In this document: positions 34,567 through 43,453 of the stretch, piece by piece
Layout: each line of letters begins with the position of its first letter
How positions within the stretch are numbered: the first letter of the stretch is position 1
Source: Panacibacter microcysteis
GTDB lineage: Bacteria > Bacteroidota > Bacteroidia > Chitinophagales > Chitinophagaceae
Reading direction: 5' to 3'
NCBI RefSeq assembly: GCF_015831355.1
Contig: NZ_JADWYR010000001.1
Coordinates: 2,170,001-2,234,000, forward strand
Length of the DNA stretch: 64,000 nucleotides
The notes under the pieces: generated by a model
What the model was told of the DNA's origin: nothing
Database searches by the model: none
The model's input: only the letters and a program-made list of their open reading frames with translations
Made by a program: the position numbers and the translations under genes

Positions 34567-35533
34567 AAGGCCTGATGAAATCTTTATGACCAGCCGCAGG
34601 GTCACCCGCATAAAAATTAGCCGGTACACCTTTTGCGCCGGCATTAACGGTAAAGACATCTCCGCTGGCAGGATATTTATCCAAATCTTCTTTGGTCATA
34701 TCGTTGCGTGCTGTAGTAATATAAAGCGTTTGCAGGTCTTCGCCGCCAAAGGCGCAGGAAGTTACATTCGGCGCCGGTACGTTTACTTTCAGTAACATTT
34801 TGCCGGTACGAGGATCGAACTTTGCAACACCGCTGCCGCCCCACAGTGCCACCCACAAGTTGTCTTCACTATCTATCGTCATACCATCAGGAGAGCCATT
34901 ACCCTCCGGTACTTTGATCACCACCCTGCGGTTTGTGATGGCGCCGGTTGACACATCGTATTCGAATGCTTCAATAGTGCCGGTAGGTGTGTCTGTATAA
35001 TACATTGTTTTTTTATCGGCGGTCCATACTATACCATTGGAGCAGGTAACGCCTGTTATCATGGTATGTAAAGTTTTATCTGCATCAAAGCGGTACAGAT
35101 CAGCAGCGCCTTCTTTAAAGTCCAGGCCCATGGTGCCTACCCAAAACCTGCCGGCGGGGTCGCATTTGCCATCGTTGAACCTGATGTTATCACCAAGCGG
35201 GTTGGTAAGAAATGTGAGTTTGCCTGTTTTGGTATCTATGAAATGAATACCGTTTTGCAGGGCCACCAGGGCACCGCCAATCTTAACAGGCACAACCGTT
35301 CCAATCCTGCTGCCCAGTGTAAAATGCCTGTCTGCTTTTGTTGCAGGATCGTACAGGTGCAGTTCACCTTTTTCAATATCGATCCAGTAAAGTTTTTTTT
35401 CTGCCGGGTGCCACAAAGAGCCTTCACCCAATTGCGCTTTTGCATGTAGAACAACGGTTGCTTCCATAGTTTGCTTATTATTTTGCACACCTGATAGTAG
35501 TGCGCATATGGCCAATAACACAGATAATTTCAT
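34565..35533 (-). CDS. SMP-30/gluconolactonase/LRE family protein
   Basis: 322 residues. A hydrophobic N-terminus (MKLSVLLAICALLSG) suggests export; an internal ATG at residue 23 would give the cytosolic form. Six-bladed beta-propeller with metal ligands at the expected places: Glu in GEGSLWH, Asn in CSNGIVW, and Asp in GSPDGMTID. Family members hydrolyse sugar lactones or organophosphates using a divalent metal. The native substrate is not evident. Monocistronic. Confidence 0.9.
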   Translation of the reverse strand: MKLSVLLAICALLSGVQNNKQTMEATVVLHAKAQLGEGSLWHPAEKKLYWIDIEKGELHLYDPATKADRHFTLGSRIGTVVPVKIGGALVALQNGIHFIDTKTGKLTFLTNPLGDNIRFNDGKCDPAGRFWVGTMGLDFKEGAADLYRFDADKTLHTMITGVTCSNGIVWTADKKTMYYTDTPTGTIEAFEYDVSTGAITNRRVVIKVPEGNGSPDGMTIDSEDNLWVALWGGSGVAKFDPRTGKMLLKVNVPAPNVTSCAFGGEDLQTLYITTARNDMTKEDLDKYPASGDVFTVNAGAKGVPANFYAGDPAAGHKDFIRP

Positions 35534-35590
35534 GCCTTAAATGTTAACGCTGCTAAATTTAAACAATTATCTGTTGCGCAAGCAAGGCGG

Positions 35591-36004
35591 TTATGGTGCA
35601 ATCCTGCGGTAAGTAGAGGAGCCTCCATCTGCAATACATTCAGTATTGGAAATGGTGAGTTCATTATCAACAATCGAAATAGTATTCTCGAAAATACTGT
35701 TGTCAAAATTTATCAGTGCGCGGTCATCTCCTTCGGTTATACAGGATGGTTTTCCTTTGGTGAGTGAGAATGTGCCTTCTGTTGTGTATGTTGTATCAGC
35801 ATACACTACTACAGAAGTGTACGTGTTTTCGCTGAACCTGACGGTGTTTCCGTTGCCGGGTTCATATACTCTTTCTCCAGCCCAGCCAGAAAAACTACGC
35901 TTCAGCTCCCATGTGCCATTGAGGTCATCTTTTAATACCGTGAGATCTTTTCTACAAGCTGCCAGTGCTGCCAGACAAACGAAGACGAAAGCTGCTTTTT
36001 TCAT
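35591..36004 (-). CDS. Lipocalin-like lipoprotein
   Basis: 137 residues from ATG 36004 (ATG 36019 possible). Signal peptide with lipobox LAAC (MKKAAFVFVCLAALAACRK), so a lipid-anchored envelope protein. The mature part starts LNGTWELKRSFSGW and has alternating strands, as in the small lipocalin-like domain proteins of Bacteroidota. Two later cysteines (SCITE, TECIADG) could form a disulfide. Function unknown. The frame is open upstream but the extra part has no coding character. Confidence 0.75.
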   Translation of the reverse strand: MKKAAFVFVCLAALAACRKDLTVLKDDLNGTWELKRSFSGWAGERVYEPGNGNTVRFSENTYTSVVVYADTTYTTEGTFSLTKGKPSCITEGDDRALINFDNSIFENTISIVDNELTISNTECIADGGSSTYRRIAP

Positions 36005-36112
36005 ATTGCCATTTTGCATTGCTGACAGTGAATGTAGTGCAAGCGTTGCACCAATGCCCGGATTGTTTTTTGAAACGCGGCATGCACCGGAGAGCTGAAT
36101 AAAGTACCAGCC

Positions 36113-36167
36113 GTACAAGTGAGTGACACAACCAAAGCTTCATAGCAGCAATACAGCCGGCTACATA
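36113..36167 (+). repeat. Family A repeat copy 14 (GTGACAC form)
   Basis: Core GTACAAGTGAGTGACACAAC at 36113-36132, CAAAGCTTCATAGCAGCAAT spacer, GCCGGCTACAT end. It lies in the divergent gap before the pseudouridine synthase gene. Confidence 0.95.
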
Positions 36168-36220
36168 AAAGAACTGCTAAAACCTACATCAATTAATTCC
36201 CTTTATTTTGCACATCTTAT

Positions 36221-37267
36221 ATGCAGGAAGCACAGGACATATTACAGGATGACAACAATGAAGAGCTGTATGAGCGGCGCACTTTTCATGTAGACAAAGG
36301 CCAGGAGCCCATGCGTATAGACAAATGGGTGCAGCAGCGTATGGAAAATGCTACACGCAACAAAATACAGCGCGGTATTGAAGATGGTTTTTTAACGGTT
36401 AACGGCAAGACGGTTAAAAGCAACTACAAAGTAAAACCGGGTGATGATATTATATTGCTGAGCCTTGAACACCCCGATGAATCTGATATAAAGCCGGAAC
36501 CAATGGCGTTGCAGGTGGTGCATGAGGATGATGCGGTAATGATAATCAACAAGCCCGCCAATATGGTGGTGCACCCGGGCGTGGGTAATTACAGCGGCAC
36601 TTTGCTCAATGGTATTGCTTATCACTTATTACAACAAAACCCGGCAATAGATGAAGAGAGTCTGCCACGCTATGGCCTGGTACACCGCATAGATAAAAAC
36701 ACCACGGGCCTGTTGGTTATAGCAAAAACGGCTGAAGCTGCTGCCAGTCTTGCCAAACAGTTTTTTAACCATACGGTGGCAAGAAAATATGTGGCGCTGG
36801 TATGGGGAAATGTGGAAGAAGACAGCGGCACCATTGAGGCACATATTGGCAGGCACCAGCGTTTCAGGAAAATGTTTGATGCTTACCCGGAAGGCGATCA
36901 TGGTAAACATGCCATTACACATTACCGTGTACTGGAACGTTTTAATTATGTAACACTGGTAGAGTGTGTGCTGGAAACAGGGCGCACACACCAGATACGG
37001 GTACACATGCGCCACATTGGCCATACCTTATTCAACGACTGGGAATATGGCGGCGATAAAATTTTGAAAGGAACCATCTATACCAAATACAAACAGTTTG
37101 TAGAAAATTGTTTCGTTGCGTGTCCGCGCTGTGCATTGCATGCAAGAACACTGGGCTTTCAACATCCGCTTACGGGCAAAGAGATTTTTTTCGAAAGCGC
37201 CCTGCCGGATGATATGAATAAGGTAATTGACAAATGGCGTAATTATTTAAAGCCTAAAGACCTTTAG
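36221..37267 (+). CDS. rluD: RluD-type 23S rRNA pseudouridine synthase
   Basis: 348 residues. An N-terminal S4 RNA-binding domain occupies about 31-80 (MRIDKWVQQRMENATRNKIQ). The catalytic domain has HRIDKNTTGLLVIAK with the essential Asp 158, and the RTHQIRVHMRHIGH motif. RluD isomerises uridines in helix 69 of 23S rRNA; RluC/RluA paralogues are close, so the exact target is a little uncertain. It is convergent with the GDPD gene, with only two bases between stop codons. Confidence 0.9.
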   Translation: MQEAQDILQDDNNEELYERRTFHVDKGQEPMRIDKWVQQRMENATRNKIQRGIEDGFLTVNGKTVKSNYKVKPGDDIILLSLEHPDESDIKPEPMALQVVHEDDAVMIINKPANMVVHPGVGNYSGTLLNGIAYHLLQQNPAIDEESLPRYGLVHRIDKNTTGLLVIAKTAEAAASLAKQFFNHTVARKYVALVWGNVEEDSGTIEAHIGRHQRFRKMFDAYPEGDHGKHAITHYRVLERFNYVTLVECVLETGRTHQIRVHMRHIGHTLFNDWEYGGDKILKGTIYTKYKQFVENCFVACPRCALHARTLGFQHPLTGKEIFFESALPDDMNKVIDKWRNYLKPKDL

Positions 37268-37269
37268 CA

Positions 37270-38076
37270 TTACTGCTGTCTTTCTTTCAACAATGAAAAC
37301 AAAAGACCGGGCTCGTTGGTAGTAATATAATCTATGCCACTACCGAGCAGTACAAGCATATCTTTTGATTCATTCACCGTCCATGCATTTGCAATAAGCC
37401 TCTGTGCTTTTAATTCTTTTATCCATTCCGGGTGTTTTTGATATACAGAGAAATGATAATCGGCGCCGTCTATGCCATCAGCCTTCAACTGCACCGGAGA
37501 CTTATCACCGTTAAGGTATTGTGTAATAACCCGTTTGTTCAGTTGTTCAAGCGTAAGCAGTATATCGTAATCGAAACTGATGTATTGAACTTTGTTACCT
37601 GCATGCAGGGCCGTGATTGTATTGTACACTTTTCGTGCTGCTGCTGCTGCGTGCGCTTTATCAATATCTGATGGTTTGATCTCTACAACGAGTGTAGTGC
37701 CGGTATTTTCCTGTAAACCTGCGGTAATGTATTCATACAGGGTAGGCAATTTTTCACCGTTTGCCAATGTCGTTTTTACCAGGTCGGCATAAGCACTTGC
37801 TTCTATTTTTAAACCATGAAAAACGGGGTCATGGTTAATAACCAGCGAATCATCTGCCGTCATGCGCACATCAAATTCAGTACCGGCACAATGTAGTGCA
37901 ATGGCTTGCCGCAGTGATGCGATCGAGTTTTCGGGAAGGTTATTTTCCTTCCATGCGCCGCGGTGCGCCACCACCGGGTTGGCTGATTTTCTTACCGCTT
38001 TTTTTGCGTTGCCGCAGGCGTATAACAACACAGTGAAGGAAACAACGGCCAGCAATTTCATGTAAATGGTTTTCAT
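37270..38076 (-). CDS. Glycerophosphodiester phosphodiesterase family lipoprotein
   Basis: 268 residues from ATG 38076; ATG 38061 is an alternative. Lipoprotein signal with LLYACG. The GDPD barrel begins VVAHRGAWKENNLPENSIASLRQAI, with the catalytic HRG and NS. TEFDVRMTADDSLVINHDPVF supplies the metal-binding Glu/Asp and second His. VVEIKPS gives the later Glu. It hydrolyses glycerophosphodiesters to glycerol-3-phosphate in the envelope. Its position near the Pst-type cluster is suggestive of phosphate scavenging, but it is a separate unit. Confidence 0.9.
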   Translation of the reverse strand: MKTIYMKLLAVVSFTVLLYACGNAKKAVRKSANPVVAHRGAWKENNLPENSIASLRQAIALHCAGTEFDVRMTADDSLVINHDPVFHGLKIEASAYADLVKTTLANGEKLPTLYEYITAGLQENTGTTLVVEIKPSDIDKAHAAAAARKVYNTITALHAGNKVQYISFDYDILLTLEQLNKRVITQYLNGDKSPVQLKADGIDGADYHFSVYQKHPEWIKELKAQRLIANAWTVNESKDMLVLLGSGIDYITTNEPGLLFSLLKERQQ

Positions 38077-38134
38077 TGTTGCAATGTTACAACTTATCAG
38101 TTTTATAGCGCGGTTAAGTGGCATACCGGGTAGT

Positions 38135-38189
38135 ATCTGGCCGTAGCTGCATTACTACTTTCAGCACCTGTTGTGTCACTCACTTGTAC
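38135..38189 (-). repeat. Family A repeat copy 15 (GTGTCAC form)
   Basis: GCTGCATTACTACTTTCAGC, then core GTTGTGTCACTCACTTGTAC at 38170-38189. It lies upstream of the GDPD gene. Confidence 0.93.
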
Positions 38190-38265
38190 TGCACCAGGTA
38201 TTGCAGCATGGTATAGCCCGCTGCCTTTTTTTGTACCCGTTTAATGGTAAGTGGATACAATGCAG

Positions 38266-38299
38266 TATAAAAAAATTGAGCCACATAGACATGTGGCTC
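38266..38299 (-). terminator. Terminator of the Pst-type operon
   Basis: Stem GAGCCACAT / ATGTGGCTC with loop AGAC at 38277-38299, followed in the minus direction by a T7 run. It lies about 45 bases past the pstB stop. Confidence 0.85.
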
Positions 38300-38343
38300 T
38301 CATTAGTAGAACTAAAACTCAAACTTAAAAAATACCAAAAATC

Positions 38344-39150
38344 TTAGTGTCCTACACGTAAATATTCTTTGAGTATATCAGTCTTTGGATTCTCGAAAAT
38401 TTCTTTGGCAGGTCCGTATTCAATGATTTCTCCATAATACATAAACACCACATAATCTGCCAGGCGCTTTGCCTGCCTTAAGATGTGTGTTACCAGGATA
38501 ATGGTATAATCATCTTTCAGTTTCGAAAATTCTTCTTCAATTACACGGCTCGAAATAGGGTCGAGTGCAGAAGTAGGTTCGTCAGCCAGGATAATTTCAG
38601 GTTCTACGGCCAGCCCGCGGGCAAGGCATAAGCGTTGTTGCTGCCCGATTGATAATCTTTGTGCCGATGTTTTAAGCCTGTCTTTCACTTCGTCCCACAA
38701 TGCCACTTCACGCAGGTGTTTTTCAACTTTCTCTGCCAGTATTTTTTTATTCTTTACGCCTTTTAGTTTAAGGCCGTAGGTAATGTTATCTGCAATAGAC
38801 ATCGGCAGTGGAAAAGGTCTTTGCATAACCAGTCCCATTTTCTGCCTGATGGCGGTAATGTCATGTTTTTCGCTCAGTATATCCTGCCCGTCAATCTCAA
38901 TGGCGCCATCAAGTTTAAGGTCTGCATACAGGTCAGTAAGCCTGTTCATGCATTTTAGTAAAGTTGTTTTGCCGCAGCCTGAAGGGCCGAGAAAAACAGT
39001 GATAGCATTTTTAGGTACTTTAAGGTTGATATTTTTAAGTATGTGTGCATTCTTGCTGTATACATTCAGGTTACGAATGTTTAATACGGGTACTTCAACC
39101 GTTACAGGTTGTAGTATAGTGCCGGTATTTGGGGCGGTTAATGTTTCCAT
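38344..39150 (-). CDS. pstB: Phosphate-type ABC transporter ATP-binding protein
   Basis: 268 residues. Walker A GPSGCGKTT near 55-63, signature LSIGQQQR, Walker B EIILADEPTSALD, and the H-loop VTHILRQAKR. FMYYGEIIEYGPAKEIFENP is characteristic of PstB. It powers import through PstC and PstA. Last gene of the minus-strand block; a terminator follows. The short N-terminal extension (about 20 residues) before the ABC domain is unusual but not remarkable. Confidence 0.93.
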   Translation of the reverse strand: METLTAPNTGTILQPVTVEVPVLNIRNLNVYSKNAHILKNINLKVPKNAITVFLGPSGCGKTTLLKCMNRLTDLYADLKLDGAIEIDGQDILSEKHDITAIRQKMGLVMQRPFPLPMSIADNITYGLKLKGVKNKKILAEKVEKHLREVALWDEVKDRLKTSAQRLSIGQQQRLCLARGLAVEPEIILADEPTSALDPISSRVIEEEFSKLKDDYTIILVTHILRQAKRLADYVVFMYYGEIIEYGPAKEIFENPKTDILKEYLRVGH

Positions 39151-39191
39151 AAAAAGCGGTTTTAAATGTTTGAGTTTATCAGTTGTTGTTT

Positions 39192-40031
39192 TTATTTTTT
39201 GCCACGGTATAATAACCTGGCAGATACACTTATAACGAGTACGATAAATGTCAGTATGATCGCTGCAGCAAAAGCCCTGTTCTGCACTTCCGGTATGGGT
39301 GAGCCAAGCTGGAAGTAAATGGCCAGTGGCAGGGTAGCAGTAGGATCGCTAAAGCTGCGAGGTATATAATCCGTGTAGCCCGCAGTAAACAATACAGATG
39401 CAGCATCGCCAATACCGCGGCCAAAAGCAAGCAGGATAGCGGTTGCAAACCCCGGCAATGCCTGGCGGAACAATACTTTATAAGATGTTTCTGTTTTGGT
39501 AGAGCCTAATGCATAGGCCGCTTCCTGCAGACCGATAGGTGTTGTTTTCAATACTTCGTCCATGGCGCGTATCATAATAGGAGAGATCATGGCGCCTACC
39601 GTAAGAATACCAAAACCAAGCGAAGAGCGCAGCCCCAGGTACACCATTAATGTAAAACCAAACGCACCATAAACAATAGAAGGTACGCCCCACAGCACAT
39701 CAAGGAAAAACCTGATGCCTGTTAATGTACGCGGGTATTTGATAAGGTAAACATTCATGAACAATGCCACCGGAAGGCTTACAACAAAGGCCAGAAAAGT
39801 GGCGCATATAGCCAGGTAAAAAGAACCCGCAATAGCATTGAGAATGCCACCTTCCTTACCAAAATAAAAACCGCCTTGTGGTTCTTTGGTAATAATATCC
39901 CAGCTTAGCGATGAAAAGCCTTTTCCCACAATGCTGATGATAATGTGTGCCAGTACAAACACAATAACAAGTGTGAATATGGCCGATAATACGCGGAAAA
40001 ATTTCTCTTCCAGTTTTCTTCTTAGTGTCAT
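39192..40031 (-). CDS. pstA: Phosphate-type ABC transporter permease PstA
   Basis: 279 residues with six membrane helices and the permease coupling motif EAAYALGSTKTETSYKVLFRQALPG. Length and the C-terminal DPTATLPLAIYFQ agree with PstA. Its ATG overlaps the pstC stop by four bases (ATGA), showing translational coupling, and pstB follows after 41 bases. Confidence 0.93.
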   Translation of the reverse strand: MTLRRKLEEKFFRVLSAIFTLVIVFVLAHIIISIVGKGFSSLSWDIITKEPQGGFYFGKEGGILNAIAGSFYLAICATFLAFVVSLPVALFMNVYLIKYPRTLTGIRFFLDVLWGVPSIVYGAFGFTLMVYLGLRSSLGFGILTVGAMISPIMIRAMDEVLKTTPIGLQEAAYALGSTKTETSYKVLFRQALPGFATAILLAFGRGIGDAASVLFTAGYTDYIPRSFSDPTATLPLAIYFQLGSPIPEVQNRAFAAAIILTFIVLVISVSARLLYRGKK

Positions 40032-40912
40032 AGGGCTTCAGATTTATAGATCATGTAACGGAAAATAACGTTGATGGCTATGATGATCACAAACAACAAC
40101 AAAGAGCCAAACATCAGTGCAGCGTCGTAAGATGGAATAGACATCATCTCACCATAGTTGTTGGCAACAAGTGCCGGCAAAGGATATCCTGCATCAAATA
40201 CAGATGTGGGCACCTGCACCACGTTGCCAATAACCATCATAACCGCAATGGTCTCACCCAATGCCTTTGAAAAGCCGAGGCCGTAGGCAGATATAATACC
40301 CGTTGCGCCTTTGCGTAAGAAAATATGTTTAATGGTTTCCCATTTGGTAGATCCCAGTGCCAGGGAAGCTTCGCCAAGTTCTACAGGTATCTGCCTGAAC
40401 ACTTCGAGCAGCATGTTTAAGATGTAAGGCACACTCATTACCGCCAGTACCAGTGCACCCGCAAGAATGCTGTAGCCAAGCGATTCGGTATTGAAAAACG
40501 GCGCCAGTTGCTCACTTACAAAAGGCACAATAACCAATACACCCCATACGCCATATACCACCGATGGAATACCCGCCAGTATGTCTATAACCGGGCGCAT
40601 AAATTTCAATACCCAGCCCGGCGCAAATTGTGTAAGGTAAATGGCAGACAGCAGGCAAAAAGGAATAGCAATAACCAGTGCCACAACTGTTACCCACAAA
40701 GAGCTTAAGATAAAAGGAAAGAAGCCGAACTTACCTTCCCACGGTGCCCATTCAGAAGATGTGATGAGCGTTCCGATTGACCGGCCTTCAAAAAGCCCGG
40801 TAGATTTTACAATAAGTCCTGCCGCAATTGCCAGTGGCAACATCAGGAAGAACATTAAACAGACGACCATCCATTTGGAGGATACTGCGTCAAGAAGTTT
40901 GCGTTTAGTCAT
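40028..40912 (-). CDS. pstC: Phosphate-type ABC transporter permease PstC
   Basis: 294 residues with six membrane helices. The coupling motif ELGEASLALGSTKWETIKHIFL matches PstC permeases, and FSKALGETIAVMMVIGN is the typical ETxAVxMV segment. It heads the pstCAB part. The 382-bp gap to the upstream pstS-like gene carries two family A repeats and no other feature, so pstCAB may have its own promoter or be read through. Confidence 0.93.
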   Translation of the reverse strand: MTKRKLLDAVSSKWMVVCLMFFLMLPLAIAAGLIVKSTGLFEGRSIGTLITSSEWAPWEGKFGFFPFILSSLWVTVVALVIAIPFCLLSAIYLTQFAPGWVLKFMRPVIDILAGIPSVVYGVWGVLVIVPFVSEQLAPFFNTESLGYSILAGALVLAVMSVPYILNMLLEVFRQIPVELGEASLALGSTKWETIKHIFLRKGATGIISAYGLGFSKALGETIAVMMVIGNVVQVPTSVFDAGYPLPALVANNYGEMMSIPSYDAALMFGSLLLFVIIIAINVIFRYMIYKSEAL

Positions 40913-40964
40913 AGTTCTTATTTTTAAGTTTTGGTTTCGGTTTTACATTGGTACGAATTGTTTT

Positions 40965-41019
40965 TTAGGGGGTGGGCTGCAGTGCATGCTGCATCTTCTG
41001 TTGTGTCACTCACTTGTAC
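40965..41019 (-). repeat. Family A repeat copy 16 (GTGTCAC form)
   Basis: GTGGGCTGCAGTGCATGCTG, then core GTTGTGTCACTCACTTGTAC at 41000-41019. It is the left member of a facing doublet between pstS and pstC. Confidence 0.93.
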
Positions 41020-41154
41020 GTTCAGTTCTTTATTCGGCAACGATGTGCTTTCGGCTGCGGCGTTTAAATGCGAAGCATGTAAACGCCATAATTATCTTGT
41101 TGATTTGATTTAGAAAATTTGCGTCACACACATTGCTGCTTAAAACCCCCAAAG

Positions 41155-41209
41155 TACAAGTGTGCGACGCAAGGGACGATGCCATGAAAAACCGCTGTTC
41201 AGGACACAT
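41155..41209 (+). repeat. Family A repeat copy 17 (GCGACGC form)
   Basis: GTACAAGTGTGCGACGCAAG at 41155-41174, then GACGATGCCATGAAAAACCG. A more degenerate piece, TTGCGTCACACACATTG, lies at 41120-41136 in the opposite sense. Confidence 0.88.
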
Positions 41210-41294
41210 ATACCTGCGGCCTTTATAGAAGCACCGGGTAAGATTAAACAGTGCGTTCTATGCATCATCCGGTTTATTAACCCTCGTCCGGTTA

Positions 41295-42260
41295 TTATTC
41301 AAGTTTCTTTAGTTGCGCTGCAACCACATCTGCCGGCAACGGCACGTAACCGGCTTCTTTTACCATTGTCTGGCCATCTGTTAACACCCATTTGAAAAAT
41401 TCGAGTATTGCTTTGTTCGATGATTTGCCTTTTGTAAGAAAATACAGTTCACGTGCAGGTGGCGCTGGAAATTTACCGGTGTTTACCGCATCAAGAAATG
41501 TATTCAGGTCTGCGTAAACATTTTCGTCGGCATCTATTTTGCCATTTCCGTTTACGTCAATGGGCGCTACCTCAATACCCGGATTTTTTTTGCCGGTAGT
41601 GTTATCATATACAAACAATGTGTTGTTATAGCCAATACCACCTTTGTCTTTCTTTACAGCTTCGGCTACGCCGGGGTCGCCCGATACACCAATGCCTTTC
41701 AGGTTTTCCTGTTTTTTACCGAAAAATGCTGCCCACGAATCTGCTGCACCTGCTGCATCAGCCCTTGTGTACACAGCCAGTTTCAGCTTGCTGCCGTTTT
41801 TGATGTTGAGCAGGCTGTCCCATGTGCCGGGGCGCTGGTCGATAAAGATGCTTTTGAATTCATCTTTTTTCAGGCCACGTGTTTTTATACTGTCGAGGTA
41901 TGGGTTGGTAGCACTAATGGTTGGTATAACGGCATCTTTGCAAAGTGAAACCCACCAAACACCTTTTGCCTTTTCTGCATCAGATATTTCCCTGGAAAAC
42001 ATGCCCACATCTACTGTGCCTGCAAGACAGTCAGTAAGACCTTTACCGGCGCCACCTGCCTGTATGTTGAACCTTACATTGGGATGCGTTTTATTATATT
42101 CCTGTGCCCATTTTTGCGCAAGCGGGTAAAGTGCAAAGGCGCCTGAGAAAGAAATGGATACATTTTCGTCACCTGAAGTGTTTTCATTACTGCCACCCGA
42201 GCAAGAGCTAAAGAGTACTGCAGCAGTTAAGAGTTGAAAAAGAAGTGTTCTGGTCTTCAT
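41295..42260 (-). CDS. pstS: PstS-like substrate-binding lipoprotein, paralogue 1
   Basis: 321 residues. Lipoprotein signal with Cys 20 (LFSSCSGG). Type II periplasmic binding fold of the PstS family: ISFSGAFALYPLAQKWAQEY, then NIQAGGAGKGLTDCLAGTVDVGMFSRE and AVYTRADAAGAADSWAAFFG. Classical phosphate PstS has GSTT-x-x-P and GGGSG; here they are SGAF-x-L-Y-P and GGAGKG, so the bound anion may differ. A Ca-binding-like loop, DVNGNGKIDADEN, sits in the C-terminal half. It precedes pstCAB. A 25-bp inverted-repeat operator lies 46 bases upstream. Confidence 0.85.
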   Translation of the reverse strand: MKTRTLLFQLLTAAVLFSSCSGGSNENTSGDENVSISFSGAFALYPLAQKWAQEYNKTHPNVRFNIQAGGAGKGLTDCLAGTVDVGMFSREISDAEKAKGVWWVSLCKDAVIPTISATNPYLDSIKTRGLKKDEFKSIFIDQRPGTWDSLLNIKNGSKLKLAVYTRADAAGAADSWAAFFGKKQENLKGIGVSGDPGVAEAVKKDKGGIGYNNTLFVYDNTTGKKNPGIEVAPIDVNGNGKIDADENVYADLNTFLDAVNTGKFPAPPARELYFLTKGKSSNKAILEFFKWVLTDGQTMVKEAGYVPLPADVVAAQLKKLE

Positions 42261-42306
42261 ACTATTAGTTTAAGATTTAAAATTCTATTTATCCTATATA
42301 TTCTAT

Positions 42307-42331
42307 ATTACCTATAAAATTAATAGGAATT
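42307..42331. promoter_or_regulatory. Inverted-repeat operator, copy 2 (putative Rrf2 site)
   Basis: CCTAT-N7-ATAGGAATT core within 25 bases, sharing right arm and spacing with 44871-44895 and 57738-57762. The left arm is weaker (ATTACCTAT). It lies 46 bases upstream of the pstS-like gene start. I see no clear TAnnTTTG element next to it. Confidence 0.65.
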
Positions 42332-42411
42332 AAAATTATGAGTTTTTCCCGTTTCACCAAATAATTATAGGATTAAAAAAAGATTACGAAAAAAACGGTC
42401 GGAGAAAAATA

Positions 42412-43389
42412 TTATTTAGAAAGTTTTTTGAGCTGGTCTGCTACTGCATTTTTAGGCAGCTGAACATAGCCTGCTATACCTACATATTTCTGGCCATCTG
42501 TAAGAACCCATTTAAAAAAGTCGAGGATTTCTTTCTTCTGTGTTTTGCCTTTTGTAATAAAATAGAGGTTCCTGGCAGGCGGGGAAGGATATTTTCCATC
42601 ATTCACAGCTTTCAGGAACTGGCGCAGGTTGCCGTAAAAGTTCTCATCTGCGTCTATTGTGCCGTTGCCGTTTACATCAATAGGCACCACATCTATACCG
42701 GGCAGTTTTTTTCCTGACGCAGCATCGTATACAAAAAGTGTGTTGTTATAGCCAATAGCATTCAGGTCTTTCCTTACGGCATCAGCCACGCCGGGGTCGC
42801 CAGATACGCCGATACCTTTCAGGTTCTCCTGTTTTTTACCAAAAAAAGCAGCCCATGAATCTGCCGCACCCGCAGCATCAGCCCTTGTGTAAACGTTGAT
42901 CTTATGCGGGCTTTTTGTATTAATGCCCAGCAGGCTCTCCCATGTGGTAATGCTTTTATCAACAAATATGGAATTGAATTCTGCTTTTTTCACCCCACGT
43001 ATCTGTATGCTTTTGCTGTTGGCGTTTTTGGCATTGTATGTTGGTATAACTGCGTCGCGGCATAAAGCAAGTGTCCACACACCTTTGGCTTTTTCCGCAT
43101 CAGATAATTCACGGGAAAACATGCCCACATCCACAGAGCCTGAAAGGCAGTCGGTCAAGCCTTTGCCCGCTCCCCCTGCCTGTATATCGAAGCGTATTTC
43201 GGGGTGTATCTTATTGTATTCTGCTGCCCATGTTTGCACCAAAGGGTACAATGCAAATGCACCGGAAAAGGAAATAGATACAGCTTTTACGCTTTTCGGT
43301 TCCGGATCGGGCTCGTCTTTTGGCTTGCCTGAAAAATTGGTAAATAGTGCTGCAAGGGCGGTTACGGATACGAGAATTGTTTTTTTCAT
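42412..43389 (-). CDS. PstS-like substrate-binding protein, paralogue 2
   Basis: 325 residues, closely similar to the product of 41295-42260 over the whole length (same SGAFALYPL, GGAGKGLTDCL, YTRADAAGAADSWAAFFGKK and DVNGNGTIDADEN segments). It has a signal peptide but no evident lipobox cysteine, so it is probably soluble in the periplasm, unlike its lipid-anchored paralogue. A tandem duplicate, probably sharing the permease encoded downstream. It lies 64 bases after the porin gene and likely in its transcript. Confidence 0.85.
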   Translation of the reverse strand: MKKTILVSVTALAALFTNFSGKPKDEPDPEPKSVKAVSISFSGAFALYPLVQTWAAEYNKIHPEIRFDIQAGGAGKGLTDCLSGSVDVGMFSRELSDAEKAKGVWTLALCRDAVIPTYNAKNANSKSIQIRGVKKAEFNSIFVDKSITTWESLLGINTKSPHKINVYTRADAAGAADSWAAFFGKKQENLKGIGVSGDPGVADAVRKDLNAIGYNNTLFVYDAASGKKLPGIDVVPIDVNGNGTIDADENFYGNLRQFLKAVNDGKYPSPPARNLYFITKGKTQKKEILDFFKWVLTDGQKYVGIAGYVQLPKNAVADQLKKLSK

Positions 43390-43453
43390 GACAATAGATT
43401 TACAGGATGCAGTGCAGATCGCATCCGGTGGTGATTGTTATATGGTTGTTGTG

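Noticed and set aside
41120-41136. An additional family A copy
   Set aside because: TTGCGTCACACACATTG resembles the core but lacks both ends. It is noted with copy 17 and not counted.
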